41,179 nt of DNA from Alectoria sarmentosa (GCA_009733775.1 WOGZ01000296.1:1-41179), one strand, 5' to 3'. Positions 1 through 11,138 are shown, counted from the stretch's first letter. Numbers and translations are program-made. The notes: a model not told the origin generated them from the letters alone.

Positions 1-3000
1 ATATTTTTATTAAAATCTCATTTATCAATAAAATAAAATATCGATTTCTTTTGATAATAACGTTCAATTTTCGATAATTCACAAAAAATCGCAAATCTTT
101 ATTTAATTTTTCAATAAATAAAATAAATGAGACGAATAAAACATAATTAAATACGATAAATTCTTTTCTCAAATGTTCGTTTAAATATTTCTTAATTTGT
201 TCGAATTTATAATCTAATAATAAATAAATTCGACTTTTAAATAATAAACTTTTATTTATTTTTTCAACGAATTTCAATTTGTGATTATAAAAACGATATG
301 AAAATAATATATTTATTTATGATTTATTAAAAACATCTGCGTAATCATAATAATTTATAAAAAAATTATTAAATATTTTTTAAAGAATGAAAGTCTCAAC
401 ATTATTAATTTAAACGTTTTTCGATAAATATAATTTATAACATCTTTTATATTTAATTTCAAAATTGCATAAATATAATTTATTAATTAATATACGATTA
501 TCTCATTATAATTATAATATAATTTCGAAAAATTTATTGAAAATATCGTAAATCTCATTTATTGTTAAAGAAAAAAGTTTGTTTTATTTATTTCGAATTA
601 AATAATAATAAATTAATGCGTTAATTTCAATAATATCGATGAAATTAAACTTTTTAATCATTTTTTTTTTAAATGCCCTAAATGTTAATATCGATCTTTT
701 TTTATTGAAAATGTATTTAAAATGATTTATATCGAAATTATCTTTATTCGATTCATTCTCAGCAATAAATTTAAAAGATCGTATAATAACAATAAATAAT
801 GTTTTTAATAAAAACGATAAATTCTCAAATGCTGATATCTTATTATTATTATATTTATATCGTTCAAATATAAATAATATCTTATTTTTTAACATATCGA
901 ATACGATTTTATATTTATTTATTTATGATTTTTCGAGAATCAAATCGTATTATTTTAACAAAGCGATAAAAATAAAATAAAATTCTTTTTTATAATCGTG
1001 TATATTTAGAATAAATAAAAAACAATAAATATTTAATTGTTTAAATAATCGCCTATCATAATCTCGTAATGATTTTGATTTAAAAAAAAATAAGACTCGA
1101 TTTGTAAACGTTTATATATTTTAAATATGATAATTTCATTAATAACGATACAAATTTCGATACATTCGCAATTCATAAAAGAATTCGTAAATGTTATATA
1201 TTAATTTTATAATAATAACGTAATTATTATTCGAAAGAAACGGCGTGCTAAAAAATTATTTGAAATATTCATTAAACACACGTTCATATTATCTCTTATC
1301 GTAATTTTAAAAAAAATTAATCTTTTCTCGAATCATTCAAAGAGTTTTATAAATCATCGTTATCGTTATTATTCATTTTTATAACATGCATTTAAACAAT
1401 CTTTTTATTTAATTAAAAATAATTACGCTTAATATGTTCAATTTGATTATAATTATAACATATAAACTTTTTAACATCGACTTCGACTTTAATTTTAATG
1501 AGTGAGATCGATATAATAAATTTTATAAATATTATTATAATGCGAGTAATTCTCGTTGTTATTAAAATAATTAATTTTCTTATTGAAAATGCAATTTTAA
1601 ATGTAAATGTCTTAAACTTTTTTTTATATTTAACACGTTAAATATTATTCAATTTTCGTAAATATTTTTTAATAAATGTTAATTCGCTAAAATCTTTATA
1701 TGCGTTTCAATTTTTTTATAAATTTTTATAAATCTTCAAACGTGAATATTATATTATATTATTTTTATTTTTATCGATAATCTAATTAAATTAAATAAAG
1801 TCGACATAAAATTTTATAAAAAATATAATATCTTATTAAAGTGAGTTATATTATTGTTTAACATTATCTTATCGATCAAAATTTTCATAAATGTCGATCA
1901 AATTATTCATTATCTCTTTATAAAATTGATATAAATTTGAATAATTTTTTAATTAACGTTTCATAATTTATTCTGAAGCTTTTTTTTTCAATTTAAAAAT
2001 AATATAAATTAATTTAGATTTAACAATAAAATATTAATTATGATTAATAATAAATTTGTGATTTATTTTAAAAGATCAATCGTTTTATATAAAACTTTTT
2101 TCATTTATAAAAATAAAAGAGTTAGATAATTTGAAAAATTTGTTCTTTTTTAATATAAATCGATTTTTAAATTTATTATAAGAAAATTCGTCTTTTAAAT
2201 CATTTTTTAATGATTGAAATTTTATTGCATTAATTTTTCGTTATAATTATATTATTTGCTTTTATTAATTATAAGCGATATTATTCGATTGTTAAATTAT
2301 AAACTTAAATTGATATAAAAAATTTATAATCTCATCTTTATCGATAATAGCCTTATAAAAACGAGATGAAAATTCGCGAAAGTCGTTTCGTTCAAAACGA
2401 AGTTGATTTAGCATATCAAAGAACTTTTTAAATGCAACTTTCGCTCAATATAATAGTTATTCATTAATAAAAATGTATCATAAATCTAACTCATATTGTT
2501 GAAAGAAATTTTCGAGGTTTTCAAATATAATTGAAATATAACGTAATTTAATTTTATTCAAAAATTCTTGAATATAATTTATTTTTTTCATTTCGATAAA
2601 GATTATTAATAAAAAAAAAAAAAAGAGAAAAAAAAGGAGAGAGATTTAAATATTTCGAAAAATATAATGTTAAAAAATATTGTGATAAAGGAGAATTTTA
2701 ACATTTCTTATCTGATATATTTAATGATTTTCGTGTGATAAAGAAATTTGATTTAACACATAAAAATAACAAAAAATGCTATTTAATCGTTTATTCATTT
2801 ATTAAATTCTCGTGAAAACAATGTGTTAATTAAATAACGTTCTTTCAGTTTCGTCATTTACGCAAAAGATATTTATTATGTCGTCGTCGATTTCGTACGA
2901 GAAAATTTGATAATGCGAAGTGAAAAAAAAAAACTTTGAAAAATTATAAAATCGTGATTTTTTATTCGATAATGATGTCGTGAAAGATTTAAATATTTTT

Positions 3001-3285
3001 AATAATGCTTTTTCGAACGATATAATTAATGTTGTCTTAATTTGAATTATATAAAAATAATATATAATTATTTTTTTAAATTCGTTAATTAAATAAATGT
3101 TTTAATATTTTCTTTATATTTATTATTATTAACGAGACGAATCGTTATCTCGATGCGAATTATTCGAATTTCAATTGTCGTAGGTGATTTGATTTAAAGA
3201 TACGATATTTTAATAATTTTTATGTCTTGATAAAGCTCTTGTTAACACGATTTTTTGAATTCGTCAATTAATACGAATGAAGTGA
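1..3285 (-). mobile_element. AT-rich, mutation-decayed retroelement relic
   Basis: This block is extremely poor in G and C compared with everything to its right and has no intact gene. On the minus strand, broken peptide stretches still look like a retrotransposon polyprotein. Between about 895 and 540 there is a charged, Lys/Asn/Phe-rich open stretch followed, in a shifted frame, by the short motif SLTINEIYDIF, which I associate from memory with fungal retrotransposon polyproteins. Around 2620-2340 (minus) there is a second gag-like stretch. Stops and frame changes interrupt both. The composition fits repeat-induced point mutation (RIP), known from ascomycetes. The change to normal composition is sharp at about 3280-3290. 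The retroelement identity is inference; the AT-rich decay is seen directly. The minus-strand open frame at 584-895 should not be treated as a gene. Confidence 0.7.
2608..2642. repeat. A-rich low-complexity tract
   Basis: A run of A broken by a few G residues inside the AT-rich block. On the minus strand it precedes the gag-like stretch. No function can be assigned. Confidence 0.6.
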
Positions 3286-3622
3286 GTGGGGTGACTTAGT
3301 TGTAATATCAAAATCAACATAAAATCATATCATATGAGTGTATTAAATAAGACAACTAAGTGGAGAGGAAGTATGTACATAAAAAGGAGACATCTATATG
3401 AGAACAGATGCCTCTGCCAAGCCACGCTAAGCCCAATCGGGTAATGTCAAAGGAATGTGATGTCAAAGGGAAGTCAGCCCTATTAAGGATGTAGGGTACG
3501 CTCGTAACATCACATGGCTACATATCACTCTTAAACCCCTTCTTTTCGCAACACAGACATCAATACCGCTCTGTTGATCTCACTTCAAGAAGCTGACAGC
3601 ACACTCATCGACTGACACCGCC
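3286..3622 (+). promoter_or_regulatory. Upstream region of the ankyrin gene with two inverted repeats
   Basis: This segment joins the AT-rich relic to the first intact gene. It holds a perfect 10-bp inverted repeat, ACTTAGTTGT at 3294-3303 and its complement at 3352-3361. It also holds a perfect 9-bp inverted repeat, ATGTGATGT at 3455-3463 and its complement at 3507-3515. They may be terminal remains of a mobile element or regulatory palindromes. No convincing TATA box is visible. The sequence before the ATG at 3623 (CACCGCC) is a good fungal start context. Confidence 0.4.
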
Positions 3623-4486
3623 ATGGAAAAACTCCAGGAAGCTTGTGCCATGGGTGATTGCCACCTACTCGAGACCCTTCTGTCAGACCCAACCTGTATT
3701 ACAGTTGCACTTGGTCAGGAACCGCCGCATCAGAACCGCGTTCGCCCAAGGCGACCGAACCTCCAATTGCTGCTCTCCAGCGCCGCACAATCAGGACATC
3801 TCGTCTGTGTTCAAGCCCTCTTGAAATTCGGCTACGGTCACAAAATAGCCTACGATGCCTTCGTCACCCGATGGGAAGTATTTGCCGCTCTCAAGAGCAG
3901 CGAAGATGCGATTTTGAAGGTATTCATCAAGACTTGGCCGGATGTCGTAAATCTCGAGATGGGCCATGCTGGTCACTCTCTCCTGCAGACGCTCCCCAAA
4001 GATAATTTCGATCTCTCAGCATACCTGCTCAACCATGGCGCTAATGCGAATGCTATATGCGGGCCCCATAAGAGACCAGGAAGATACATCCGGCTGGCAT
4101 CTAACAAGCTCGGCCTACAATATACCACTTTTTTACTAGAGCATGGTGCGCAGGTAGGTCAGACCGGTGCCATTCGAATGGCGGCAGAGAAAGGGCGTCT
4201 TGATGTCCTACAGCTCTTGATTGAGCACGGTGGTGATGTCAATGAGCGGCTGATGCCTGATGCAGGTTTCTTCATATGGAAGACAAGGCACCAACAGGCT
4301 TCCGAAACTCCAGTCAATGTTGCAACGAGACATGGTCATCGCGACGTTGTGGTATGGCTGCTGGAGCAGGGAGCAGATGCTGAAATTGGAGATTTGAATG
4401 GGAAGACTCCGTTCATGGTTGCTACAGAAAAGGAGGACGAGGATCTGTTGCAGATTCTGAGGCCAAAAGAGGAAACAGGAGCTTGA
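3623..4486 (+). CDS. Ankyrin-repeat protein, single exon
   Basis: The gene encodes 287 residues in one uninterrupted frame. Ankyrin-type helices recur at about residues 48-80, 118-150, 163-205 and 230-280, with the usual (A/S)xxGHxxVxxxLLxxGAD spacing. Examples are the AAEKGRLDVLQLLIEHG segment and the TRHGHRDVVVWLLEQGAD segment. No other domain, signal peptide or membrane segment is visible, so it is probably a soluble protein-binding scaffold. The ATG has a good context and an in-frame stop ends the protein after the last repeat. It lies only about 340 bp from the AT-rich relic, yet carries no stop codons, so it has escaped the decay seen next door. Fungal genomes hold many such short ankyrin proteins; the partner is unknown. 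Confidence 0.85.
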   Translation: MEKLQEACAMGDCHLLETLLSDPTCITVALGQEPPHQNRVRPRRPNLQLLLSSAAQSGHLVCVQALLKFGYGHKIAYDAFVTRWEVFAALKSSEDAILKVFIKTWPDVVNLEMGHAGHSLLQTLPKDNFDLSAYLLNHGANANAICGPHKRPGRYIRLASNKLGLQYTTFLLEHGAQVGQTGAIRMAAEKGRLDVLQLLIEHGGDVNERLMPDAGFFIWKTRHQQASETPVNVATRHGHRDVVVWLLEQGADAEIGDLNGKTPFMVATEKEDEDLLQILRPKEETGA

Positions 4487-5137
4487 CGCACGATTTAGCT
4501 TGAAATAGTTTCGTTAAGATTTAAAGAGTAGCACTAAGGCCGAAAGCTTTCGAGGCATGAACTGGCATTTTCTTGTTAATTCAATTTTTGGAGATATTCT
4601 CGAAGGACAAACGTGTAAAAATGGTTTTCTAGACGTGTGCCATTGGACAACAAAGTCGATTCGTGTTGAATTTTGACCTATGAGACGATCAAACGAAAAC
4701 CTCATTTCTTGGCGTCTCTGCCAAGAGGCTTGGCACGCTAGTTTTCCTCAGCATCTATGTCTTTTCATCCCCTAGACTCAGTAAAACCACTTCATGCTTC
4801 GCCCATGACCCCCAACTATATCAGCGCTTCACAAGACCAAGATGGTAATGTATACGTAAGCTCCCCCCCTTTTGGTCAAAGGATCTACTGCTTGATTGGC
4901 GAACATGAAACACCCGTTCCACGCCGCGCCACGCCTTGTGTTACAGAATTCTCGTTTTCTACTTCACGTCATTGTGATTGCGACACATCGAGAATCTCTG
5001 TCTTCACTATGGCAATTTCTCTGTTTGGTGCTATGATTTTGTAGATGCGGCTCTGTTCACACGTCCACTTCCATCATCTAACGAAATGTCCACCACCTGT
5101 GATCCTGCCGCTCTTCACGCTTTGGGTGCTGACCGAC
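4487..5137. other. Intergenic region
   Basis: No convincing gene was found. A frame open from 5045 runs into the next gene, but its first 31 codons are not signal-peptide-like and are probably 5' untranslated sequence. Confidence 0.5.
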
Positions 5138-6655
5138 ATGAAATTCTCGTGGATTCTTCCAAATTTTAGCTTGCTTGGTTTGCAGGCTGTGCAAGCATCT
5201 CCTCTCGCTTCGACATCGTCGACAAGCTCGAGTCCCTTGAGTGCAGTGTCGGGAGCGTCGACGATATCATTGGCGCCGTCTTTGAGTTGGACTGCAAACC
5301 TATCGACAAATACCACGTTGCGAAATTCTCTCTTCATTAATGGCTCCGCAAACACGGCCAATATTAGTAGGCCGGTCACGGTAGTCAAGACAATCGACCT
5401 CATTCCCCAACCAGTGCCTAGTAATCCATCAGCAGGAGCGAGTGAGTCTTTTGGACCTACAAAAAATCTTATTCCGAATGCCCCACTTTCAGCCAGTAAT
5501 TCTCAGCAAGCAAAAATGCCAACGATTTCGGCCCCAGCCAAGTTGGCAGGCTCTTCTGGGATCAATCCTTCATCGAGGTCCCAATTACAGATTCCACAAC
5601 CATTTAATCAAGCGAGCAAACGCCCCGGGCTTCAGCCGATTGTTGTAGGCGGCATTACTTACGCTCCAGCACATGCGGCTCACACGTACAGCAATGGTAT
5701 TCCTTGGGAGGAAAAGTCCCGGCCTAGCCAGACACAACCGGGAGCTATGGAATGGCATGAGTATTTTGCAAAGCATGAGTCTAATTTTGATCAAGGAAAT
5801 CGGGACGGAGGAGGATCTGAATCGCCAGCCGACCAAGCTGGTCTTCCGCCTGTAATCGTTGGTGGCCTGACATACACGCCACTTGGAAAAGGATTTGAAT
5901 CAGGCTGGCGGACTTCTGCGCCTGAAATGGTGGCCGGTCTGAGCATCGAATCAGAACAGCTCGCTACCTCGCCTTTGGTCGAAGTAGCGTCGACGATGAG
6001 TCAGGTCCAAGGAGGCTCTATAGCCGCAAGCCCGCAATATGCTCCGAGTCCTGGTGCCCTAGGTCTTGTGCAGACGCGGTCTCCGAGCCTCACCTCCCCA
6101 AGTACAGCCTCTTTCATCAGTAACAGTGCGCTTCTTCCGGGCTCTCCCCCAATCACAGTCAACAGCGCTTCTTACTCTCTGAACCCCGCGACTTCTCTTT
6201 CAAATTCAGCAATGACAACCACTGCTGGCGTCTTCGAACCGACATCTTCCTTTGCTATCTCTGGTCAGTCAGTCATACCGGCATCTCCTTTTACGTTCAC
6301 CGTAGCCGGCGATACATTCACAGCCTATCCCAGCGGTCTGGCTATCGACGGGACCGAGGTCTTTGAAGGCAGCACGGCAATTACTGTATCCGGGACGCCA
6401 ATATCTCTTGGTAGCTCGGACATAGTAATTGGTACTCGCACCATACCTATCGCCTCCATTACAGGTCTAGGGCCAGCTTTTTCATCAGGCCTATCAAATA
6501 CTGCGAGCGCCATTGCCTCTGGAGATAGCTCCGGACCTTCTTTGTCGAGCCAGTCGGGAAAAGGTTCGCGTCAATCAGCTGCGGGGCATTTGAAAATATT
6601 AGGAAATACAGTGATTGCTTGGTTGGTGCTAGTAGCGCTTGTCATTGTAGTGTGA
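5138..6655 (+). CDS. Probable GPI-anchored Ser/Ala/Thr-rich cell-surface protein
   Basis: The chosen ATG at 5138 (context GACCGAC) gives 505 residues that begin with a signal peptide (MKFSWILPNFSLLGLQAVQA, cut near residue 20). The frame is open 93 bases further upstream, but that extension would bury the signal. The mature part is low-complexity Ser/Thr/Ala/Pro without cysteine. It carries related beta-type motifs, IVVGGITYAP at about 168-177 and VIVGGLTYTP at about 239-248. Later there are ITVNSASYSL, FTVAGDTFTAYP and an ITVSGTPISLGS stretch. This pattern is familiar from fungal secreted wall proteins. The last 21 or so residues are hydrophobic and end in IVV after a small-residue region, the layout of a GPI-attachment signal. 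It is predicted to sit at the plasma membrane or in the wall. The exact function is unknown. No intron is needed. Confidence 0.8.
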   Translation: MKFSWILPNFSLLGLQAVQASPLASTSSTSSSPLSAVSGASTISLAPSLSWTANLSTNTTLRNSLFINGSANTANISRPVTVVKTIDLIPQPVPSNPSAGASESFGPTKNLIPNAPLSASNSQQAKMPTISAPAKLAGSSGINPSSRSQLQIPQPFNQASKRPGLQPIVVGGITYAPAHAAHTYSNGIPWEEKSRPSQTQPGAMEWHEYFAKHESNFDQGNRDGGGSESPADQAGLPPVIVGGLTYTPLGKGFESGWRTSAPEMVAGLSIESEQLATSPLVEVASTMSQVQGGSIAASPQYAPSPGALGLVQTRSPSLTSPSTASFISNSALLPGSPPITVNSASYSLNPATSLSNSAMTTTAGVFEPTSSFAISGQSVIPASPFTFTVAGDTFTAYPSGLAIDGTEVFEGSTAITVSGTPISLGSSDIVIGTRTIPIASITGLGPAFSSGLSNTASAIASGDSSGPSLSSQSGKGSRQSAAGHLKILGNTVIAWLVLVALVIVV

Positions 6656-8920
6656 GATAATATAAAAGGATGGGTAAATGTCTGAAACTTACAGCATCTA
6701 CAATGCATATATGTCTAATAAAACACATCTGTCGATCTCGCTATCATGTGTCTAAGCCGAAACCTCGGGCGTCTTAGGTCGAGACACTAGGCTTGCGGGT
6801 TAGCACTTATAGCAGCTTCTTTTTGGTAGATTTTGTTCACAAAAGACTTCTTGAACAGAGATTTCAATCGTGAACCTGAGGGAGGAGTATGAAAATGTGT
6901 GAAGAGAGCAAGTGGTGTGTTGTGCATAGATAGCATCTTGATTGTGGTATCCTGGGTGTCAGGCGCGCTGTGCCATGCTTCACAATCCATAGGTCAACAC
7001 GGGGATGATCCCTAAAGCAGCGAGGGGAAGTTCAAGTGGCGCTGCATACTTCTATAAGTAGGGAATAGCATATTTCTGGGTGAGACAAGCGTGGGGACAC
7101 GAATGAGTATTTAAGTCCAGAAATTCAGGATGGAGGGCCTGGATTAAAAACTTTAGCCCCTACCCTCAGAGTGTGACATTACGGTTTGTAGGTAAGGTTA
7201 CAGCCGTTGGCTTCAGATATTCAATAAGTTGTTTAAGTAAATTACAGATCCTTCTTCTCGGTTTTATATGTTTAAGGCTCCATCTCGCTGTCATTCTCAT
7301 ATCTATCTTGTCATAAAAGACCCGAGTGTCCCATACATTTTGGAGAAATTAAATAGATGACCGGTAGGTCTTACGGACGGAAAAATAGCAGTCGCTGTAC
7401 GGTAAGCCCCTTTGACTATCCGAAGTATTGAACCTGTGATTGGAGGCATTTGCAATGGCGAACTGTAGCCGAGCCAAGAAGGCAGATACAGATTTCCTGA
7501 GGAATGTGAAGCCTCTGATTCCAATTCGCCAAAGAGATTTAGGTGTGGAAAAGGTCAAGCTAAGCGGGAGACGAGTGAGGAGAGGCTTGGCTTTTCTCAA
7601 GGATAAAATGAGAGGATAGGTGCTAAGGTACGGAAGAGAACAATGGAAGGTAGAAACGGTTTTCTGCTTAGAATAGCTTTACTTTTGCGTGGATTCGAAA
7701 ATCATCATTCTCTGAAAATACTGTGAGTGCAGGCGTAGTACTTTTCTCTGTTTGCGCTAAATGACGTTTGTAAAACTCACATGTCATGAGTAGAAACATC
7801 TGGAAACATCAAGCAAAGTGGCAACTCTGCATTTGTTTGACGCAAACAAAGGCTAGAGAAAAAGGGAAGGAATGAATTTAAAGCTTTGAAGTTCCTACGC
7901 TTTGCTTCTATCCCGCCTTAAAGAGGAGAGGGATAGTAATGACTTGGTAGTGGTGTTTCTTTGATTTCTGTTGTTACTTCTTAGGATCGGAGAGTGTTTA
8001 GAGGAACTTGAGGCATTGTCGCTCTCCAGCTCGACCAGAAAACGCAAACTACGGTGATAACCTGCTTCCAGACTTCAGTCCCCTAGCTTTAGATTCAGAT
8101 ACTCTTATTCCGCTCAGCTTGAAACGAGGTCGATGTTACATACAGCCCACTGGGAAAACAGATCCGAGAGCTTGAAATTCTGCGCTCGCTCTCAGAGGCA
8201 AAAACCCCCCTCACGATCCAATACAACTACCAGTGTTAGTCGCACCGCTCGTTCTGTGCGGCACGGCAGACACGAGAGGCAAAAGTGGCTTTAACTCCCT
8301 ACGGCCGAATCGCCAAGCTGGCGACCAGTACTCATTGGAGCAAGCGAAGGCCAGAAGCGCATTCCACGAAGGTACTGAAGAAGAAGCTGTTTGCGGGGAG
8401 TGGTGGAAAGAGTCAATTGGGCACGGGTGAAGTTCTCGTGATCAGGAGGACAAGATATGATGTGATCACAAGTGGAAAAAGAGGAATGAAGCAAGTGTTG
8501 GAGTGATCTTAATGCTACCTCAAACACCCTATTCGCCGATCATTCTCATTTGCCTTCATCTCCGTGCGCGATGTCATTTTTAGGATTTGGATTGGATTGG
8601 ATTGAGTGGTGAAGGAATTAGCGCCCGTTTTTGGTATAAATTTTTCTGCAATGAGGATTGTGAACTTGTTGTGAGATATTGTCGTCTTGATTCAATTGAG
8701 AGAAGTTGTGGTGGCTTCTTGGAGTCGCGTTGTGGGTCTCTTATACATACTGTCGTTTACTTATTACTTATCTTTTTATTAATTTTTTCTTTAGGAGACG
8801 CTCTTCTTCACTGTGCGAACTGAGTCATGTCATCCTGTCGTCGACTCATCATCCAGATTTACTCGCTGTCACCTCACGTTGCGGTCTTAGCTATACATCA
8901 CCTTATTTCATCTTCAAGTC
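6656..8920. other. Gene-poor region
   Basis: AATAAA-like sequence near 6717 may serve the preceding gene's 3' end. The rest has only short frames on both strands with no recognisable protein features. A GGATTGGATTGGATTG run occurs near 8585-8605. I see no RNA gene or repeat structure here. Confidence 0.5.
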
Positions 8921-9357
8921 ATGAAACCATCTGATCTTTCTCTTATTTGGATTACATGCACCTATGACCATGATGAAAGTAATGGAAAAGTGTGAGAGAT
9001 CTCCGAGAAATTCGCCTCTGAGCAAGTAGCGCCGGCAGACGCAAGGAGTGCCTACAAGTATCACCTCACAAAGACGAAACAACATCTTGCGGTCAAGATA
9101 TTGGAGCCGACCCAAGTGCAACAGGAAGCGAGGATCATAGATGAGACTCCGATATCAAGTCTTGTTTACTCACGTAAGTCTTCTATGATGATCCTTTCGA
9201 CTAGCCGACTAACCTAGCGTCTAGGATCTCTTCTCGAGCTTCGAACTTGTTGTATTTTCGTGCAAGAGGTAGACTTGTCGTGCCCTTTGTTGAACTTCCC
9301 ACCAATTCGCCTGCTGCCAAGTGACCGGGCCCGGCCAAGCACCTCCTTCTCAAACTT
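8921..9357 (+). pseudogene. Decayed two-exon gene of unknown function
   Basis: From ATG 8921 the frame codes 24 residues, meets TGA at 8993-8995, and continues in the same frame for about 59 protein-like residues to a splice donor. The intron at 9174-9224 (51 bp) is well formed: GTAAGT donor, GACTAAC branch sequence, TAG acceptor. The second exon then runs to a stop near 9357. TGA could come from CGA by a single C-to-T change. I do not recognise the protein; the first exon is charged and mixed in composition (for example KQHLAVKILEPTQVQQEA), unlike random translation. It could be a true pseudogene, or the start could lie after the stop in a different gene model. Confidence 0.35.
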
Positions 9358-9492
9358 TGAGTGAACAAGGCGGGCATTTCGTACGAAGGAGACCCAATGG
9401 GATACTGGATACCATTGAAGACGCCACTTTAGCTCCCGAGCACGATTATAAGAAGAAGCATTGCTGGCGTTGCCAAAGGGTTTGACCATTGA

Positions 9493-10227
9493 ATGAACTT
9501 GACAACAACGTCTGCAATACAGCTATGTGCGGTCCCTGGAAGGTACTTGCAACGTTTCGACTTGGCCAGCCATATCTGCGACCGACGCAGGTACTCGCAG
9601 TGTGACTCTCTTTTCTCGAAGCTAGGACCAGAGGCGGGTAGGTTCTCTCCTGTCTGTGAAAGATATGCACAGAGGTCCGACCGGCCCTATCATGTCTGCG
9701 AATACAAAGATGCTCGAAGTCAATCTTTTCTCTCAAACCTTACGAATTCAAGATTGGTGAGTAGCCCTTTAGTTCAAAGATATATGTTGGCTAATCGGCA
9801 TATAGACAGTGCTTTCAAATCACGGTCTTGAGAACTCCCTGGCGCCGGAAAAGTGATGCAACGACTTGTCGATATGCGAGAACAAGACGATAACGGTCCA
9901 ACTACTCCTAGGCGCGACACACATCCATGCGGCGTTGATCCTCTATTGTGGAACAAGCACGCGGCCGAGCTGGATATTGTATCCGCGTCCTGGCTGAGTA
10001 ACGCAGGCATGGAGCTCATGGGTCATGTTTTCTCTCTACTCGTTGCAGCGCTCATCTTTAGGTCTTCCAATCGCGTCACGTCTTTCTTTCTCCGCCGAAA
10101 TCGCTATCGACGAGAGGGGGCCATAGATGCCCTTCATTCCGGACCACTCCAAAGGGCATACATCGAGACAAGTCACTGTTCTCTGTGGAAGTTGCCTTGC
10201 GGAGCCCGCGTTGTCAGGGAGGGGTAA
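9493..10227 (+). pseudogene. Exon-like fragments with an internal protein repeat
   Basis: A frame at 9493-9756 encodes two related units of roughly 32 residues. RYLQRFDLASHIC and RYAQRSDRPYHVC share RYxQRxDxxxHxC, each followed by a Ser-rich tail. The DNA is more diverged than the protein pattern, which argues for real coding history. A well-formed small intron follows at 9757-9805 (GTGAGT donor, GGCTAAT branch, ATAG acceptor). Downstream frames at 9808-10227 are shifted and interrupted. One includes a short LPGAGK stretch that resembles a nucleotide-binding loop but lacks the usual following Thr/Ser. No complete gene can be assembled; the family is unrecognised. Confidence 0.3.
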
Positions 10228-10675
10228 AAATATACTGCCTCCATTAGTGAATAATGGTGGGGCCTGCTTCACTGCAAGGCAATGACACCAATGTTCTGAA
10301 CCAATGACAACGGATGTTGGCCGAAAGCAACGATATGGAGGTGTTCTTGGCACGATGAAACGAGGCTTCGCTAGCGCCAAGCCTTTGTTGATACTGTGAA
10401 AAGGTGACGCTCTGGACGTGCCCCCGAGTATAGACAATGCTGACGGCTTCTGTAGTCCGTCTGTAGCATGCTTGTGGTCTTGCTGAGGGTACTCCACGGT
10501 CACTATTGCTAATTGAGATAAGGTATCGCGTGTGTTCCCCTATGTGCTCGCGGTCTCCTGAAAAGGGGAAAAACATCTTCGACACTTCTTCCTCCAACAC
10601 TACGATTCCAAACACATCAAGATCTTCAACTTCACTCTTCATGCATGACTCTAGCATTAGCTCGTTATCTGCTGG
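10228..10675. other. Intergenic region upstream of the large unknown gene
   Basis: Open frames exist on the minus strand (10036-10657), but their composition looks like chance. Nothing else is supported. Confidence 0.4.
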
Positions 10676-10682
10676 TATAAAA
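10676..10682 (+). promoter_or_regulatory. TATA box
   Basis: TATAAAA in the context CTGGTATAAAAGCC lies 457 bases before the ATG at 11139. It is followed by a pyrimidine-rich leader that contains an intron, so the distance is reasonable for a spliced 5' untranslated region. Confidence 0.6.
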
Positions 10683-10825
10683 GCCTATCTTTCTTACAAC
10701 TTTCAGTTCTCTTACCACCAGCGACTCAGCACTCAATTGCTACTACATACATTCTCATACTGCTTCCACAAAGCACATGGCATTCAAACACCTTGCATGA
10801 GACTGATAGAGACACTTACAGATTC

Positions 10826-10990
10826 GGTTTACATCGCTGCCTCGCTACATCGTTGCAACACAGCTTTGTCAACTCTATCTCCAACGTCTGGATACTTCAA
10901 GGTACGTACATCTTGAGATAGCCGAGTCAGACTTGAGCACTTCTGTAGCAACGTCAGACTGCTTGTTTTCCCTTTTCACATCTTTCTAAC
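10826..10990 (+). repeat. Leader repeat, unit 1
   Basis: This part of the 5' leader is related to two further segments at about 15893-16060 and 16160-16320. Shared blocks include TTGAGCACTTCT-like and GTACGTACA-like sequence, and a CTTGTTTTC/CTTGCTTTTC block. The copies differ by substitutions and small gaps. Confidence 0.55.
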
Positions 10991-11105
10991 ACCTGCACAC
11001 TATCTTAGCCAATACTTACTTGCAATCCGTCAACAAAAAACTATCCCTTAATTCTACCAAGCAACGTTCAATCCAAACACACTACTGACCACCTACCTTT
11101 TCTAG
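10902..11105 (+). other. Probable 5'-UTR intron
   Basis: GTACGT donor at 10902, TACTGAC branch-like sequence near 11083, and a pyrimidine-rich CTTTTCTAG acceptor ending at 11105. It lies wholly upstream of the ATG at 11139. Confidence 0.5.
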
Positions 11106-11138
11106 CCTTCCTCAACTACTTTCGAGAATCCGAGCACG

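Noticed and set aside
584..895. Open frame of 103 codons on the minus strand in the AT-rich block
   Set aside because: Composition follows the AT bias and the frame is part of the decayed retroelement, with related sequence continuing in another frame after it.
3658..4005. Second plus-strand frame inside the ankyrin gene
   Set aside because: Shadow of the ankyrin frame, rich in Arg/Ser/Pro without any domain pattern.
5045..5137. Upstream start for the GPI-anchored protein
   Set aside because: It would add 31 residues before an otherwise typical signal peptide.
9830..9860. LPGAGK as a nucleotide-binding P-loop
   Set aside because: The following Thr/Ser is missing and no Walker B or NACHT context follows; the frame is interrupted just upstream.
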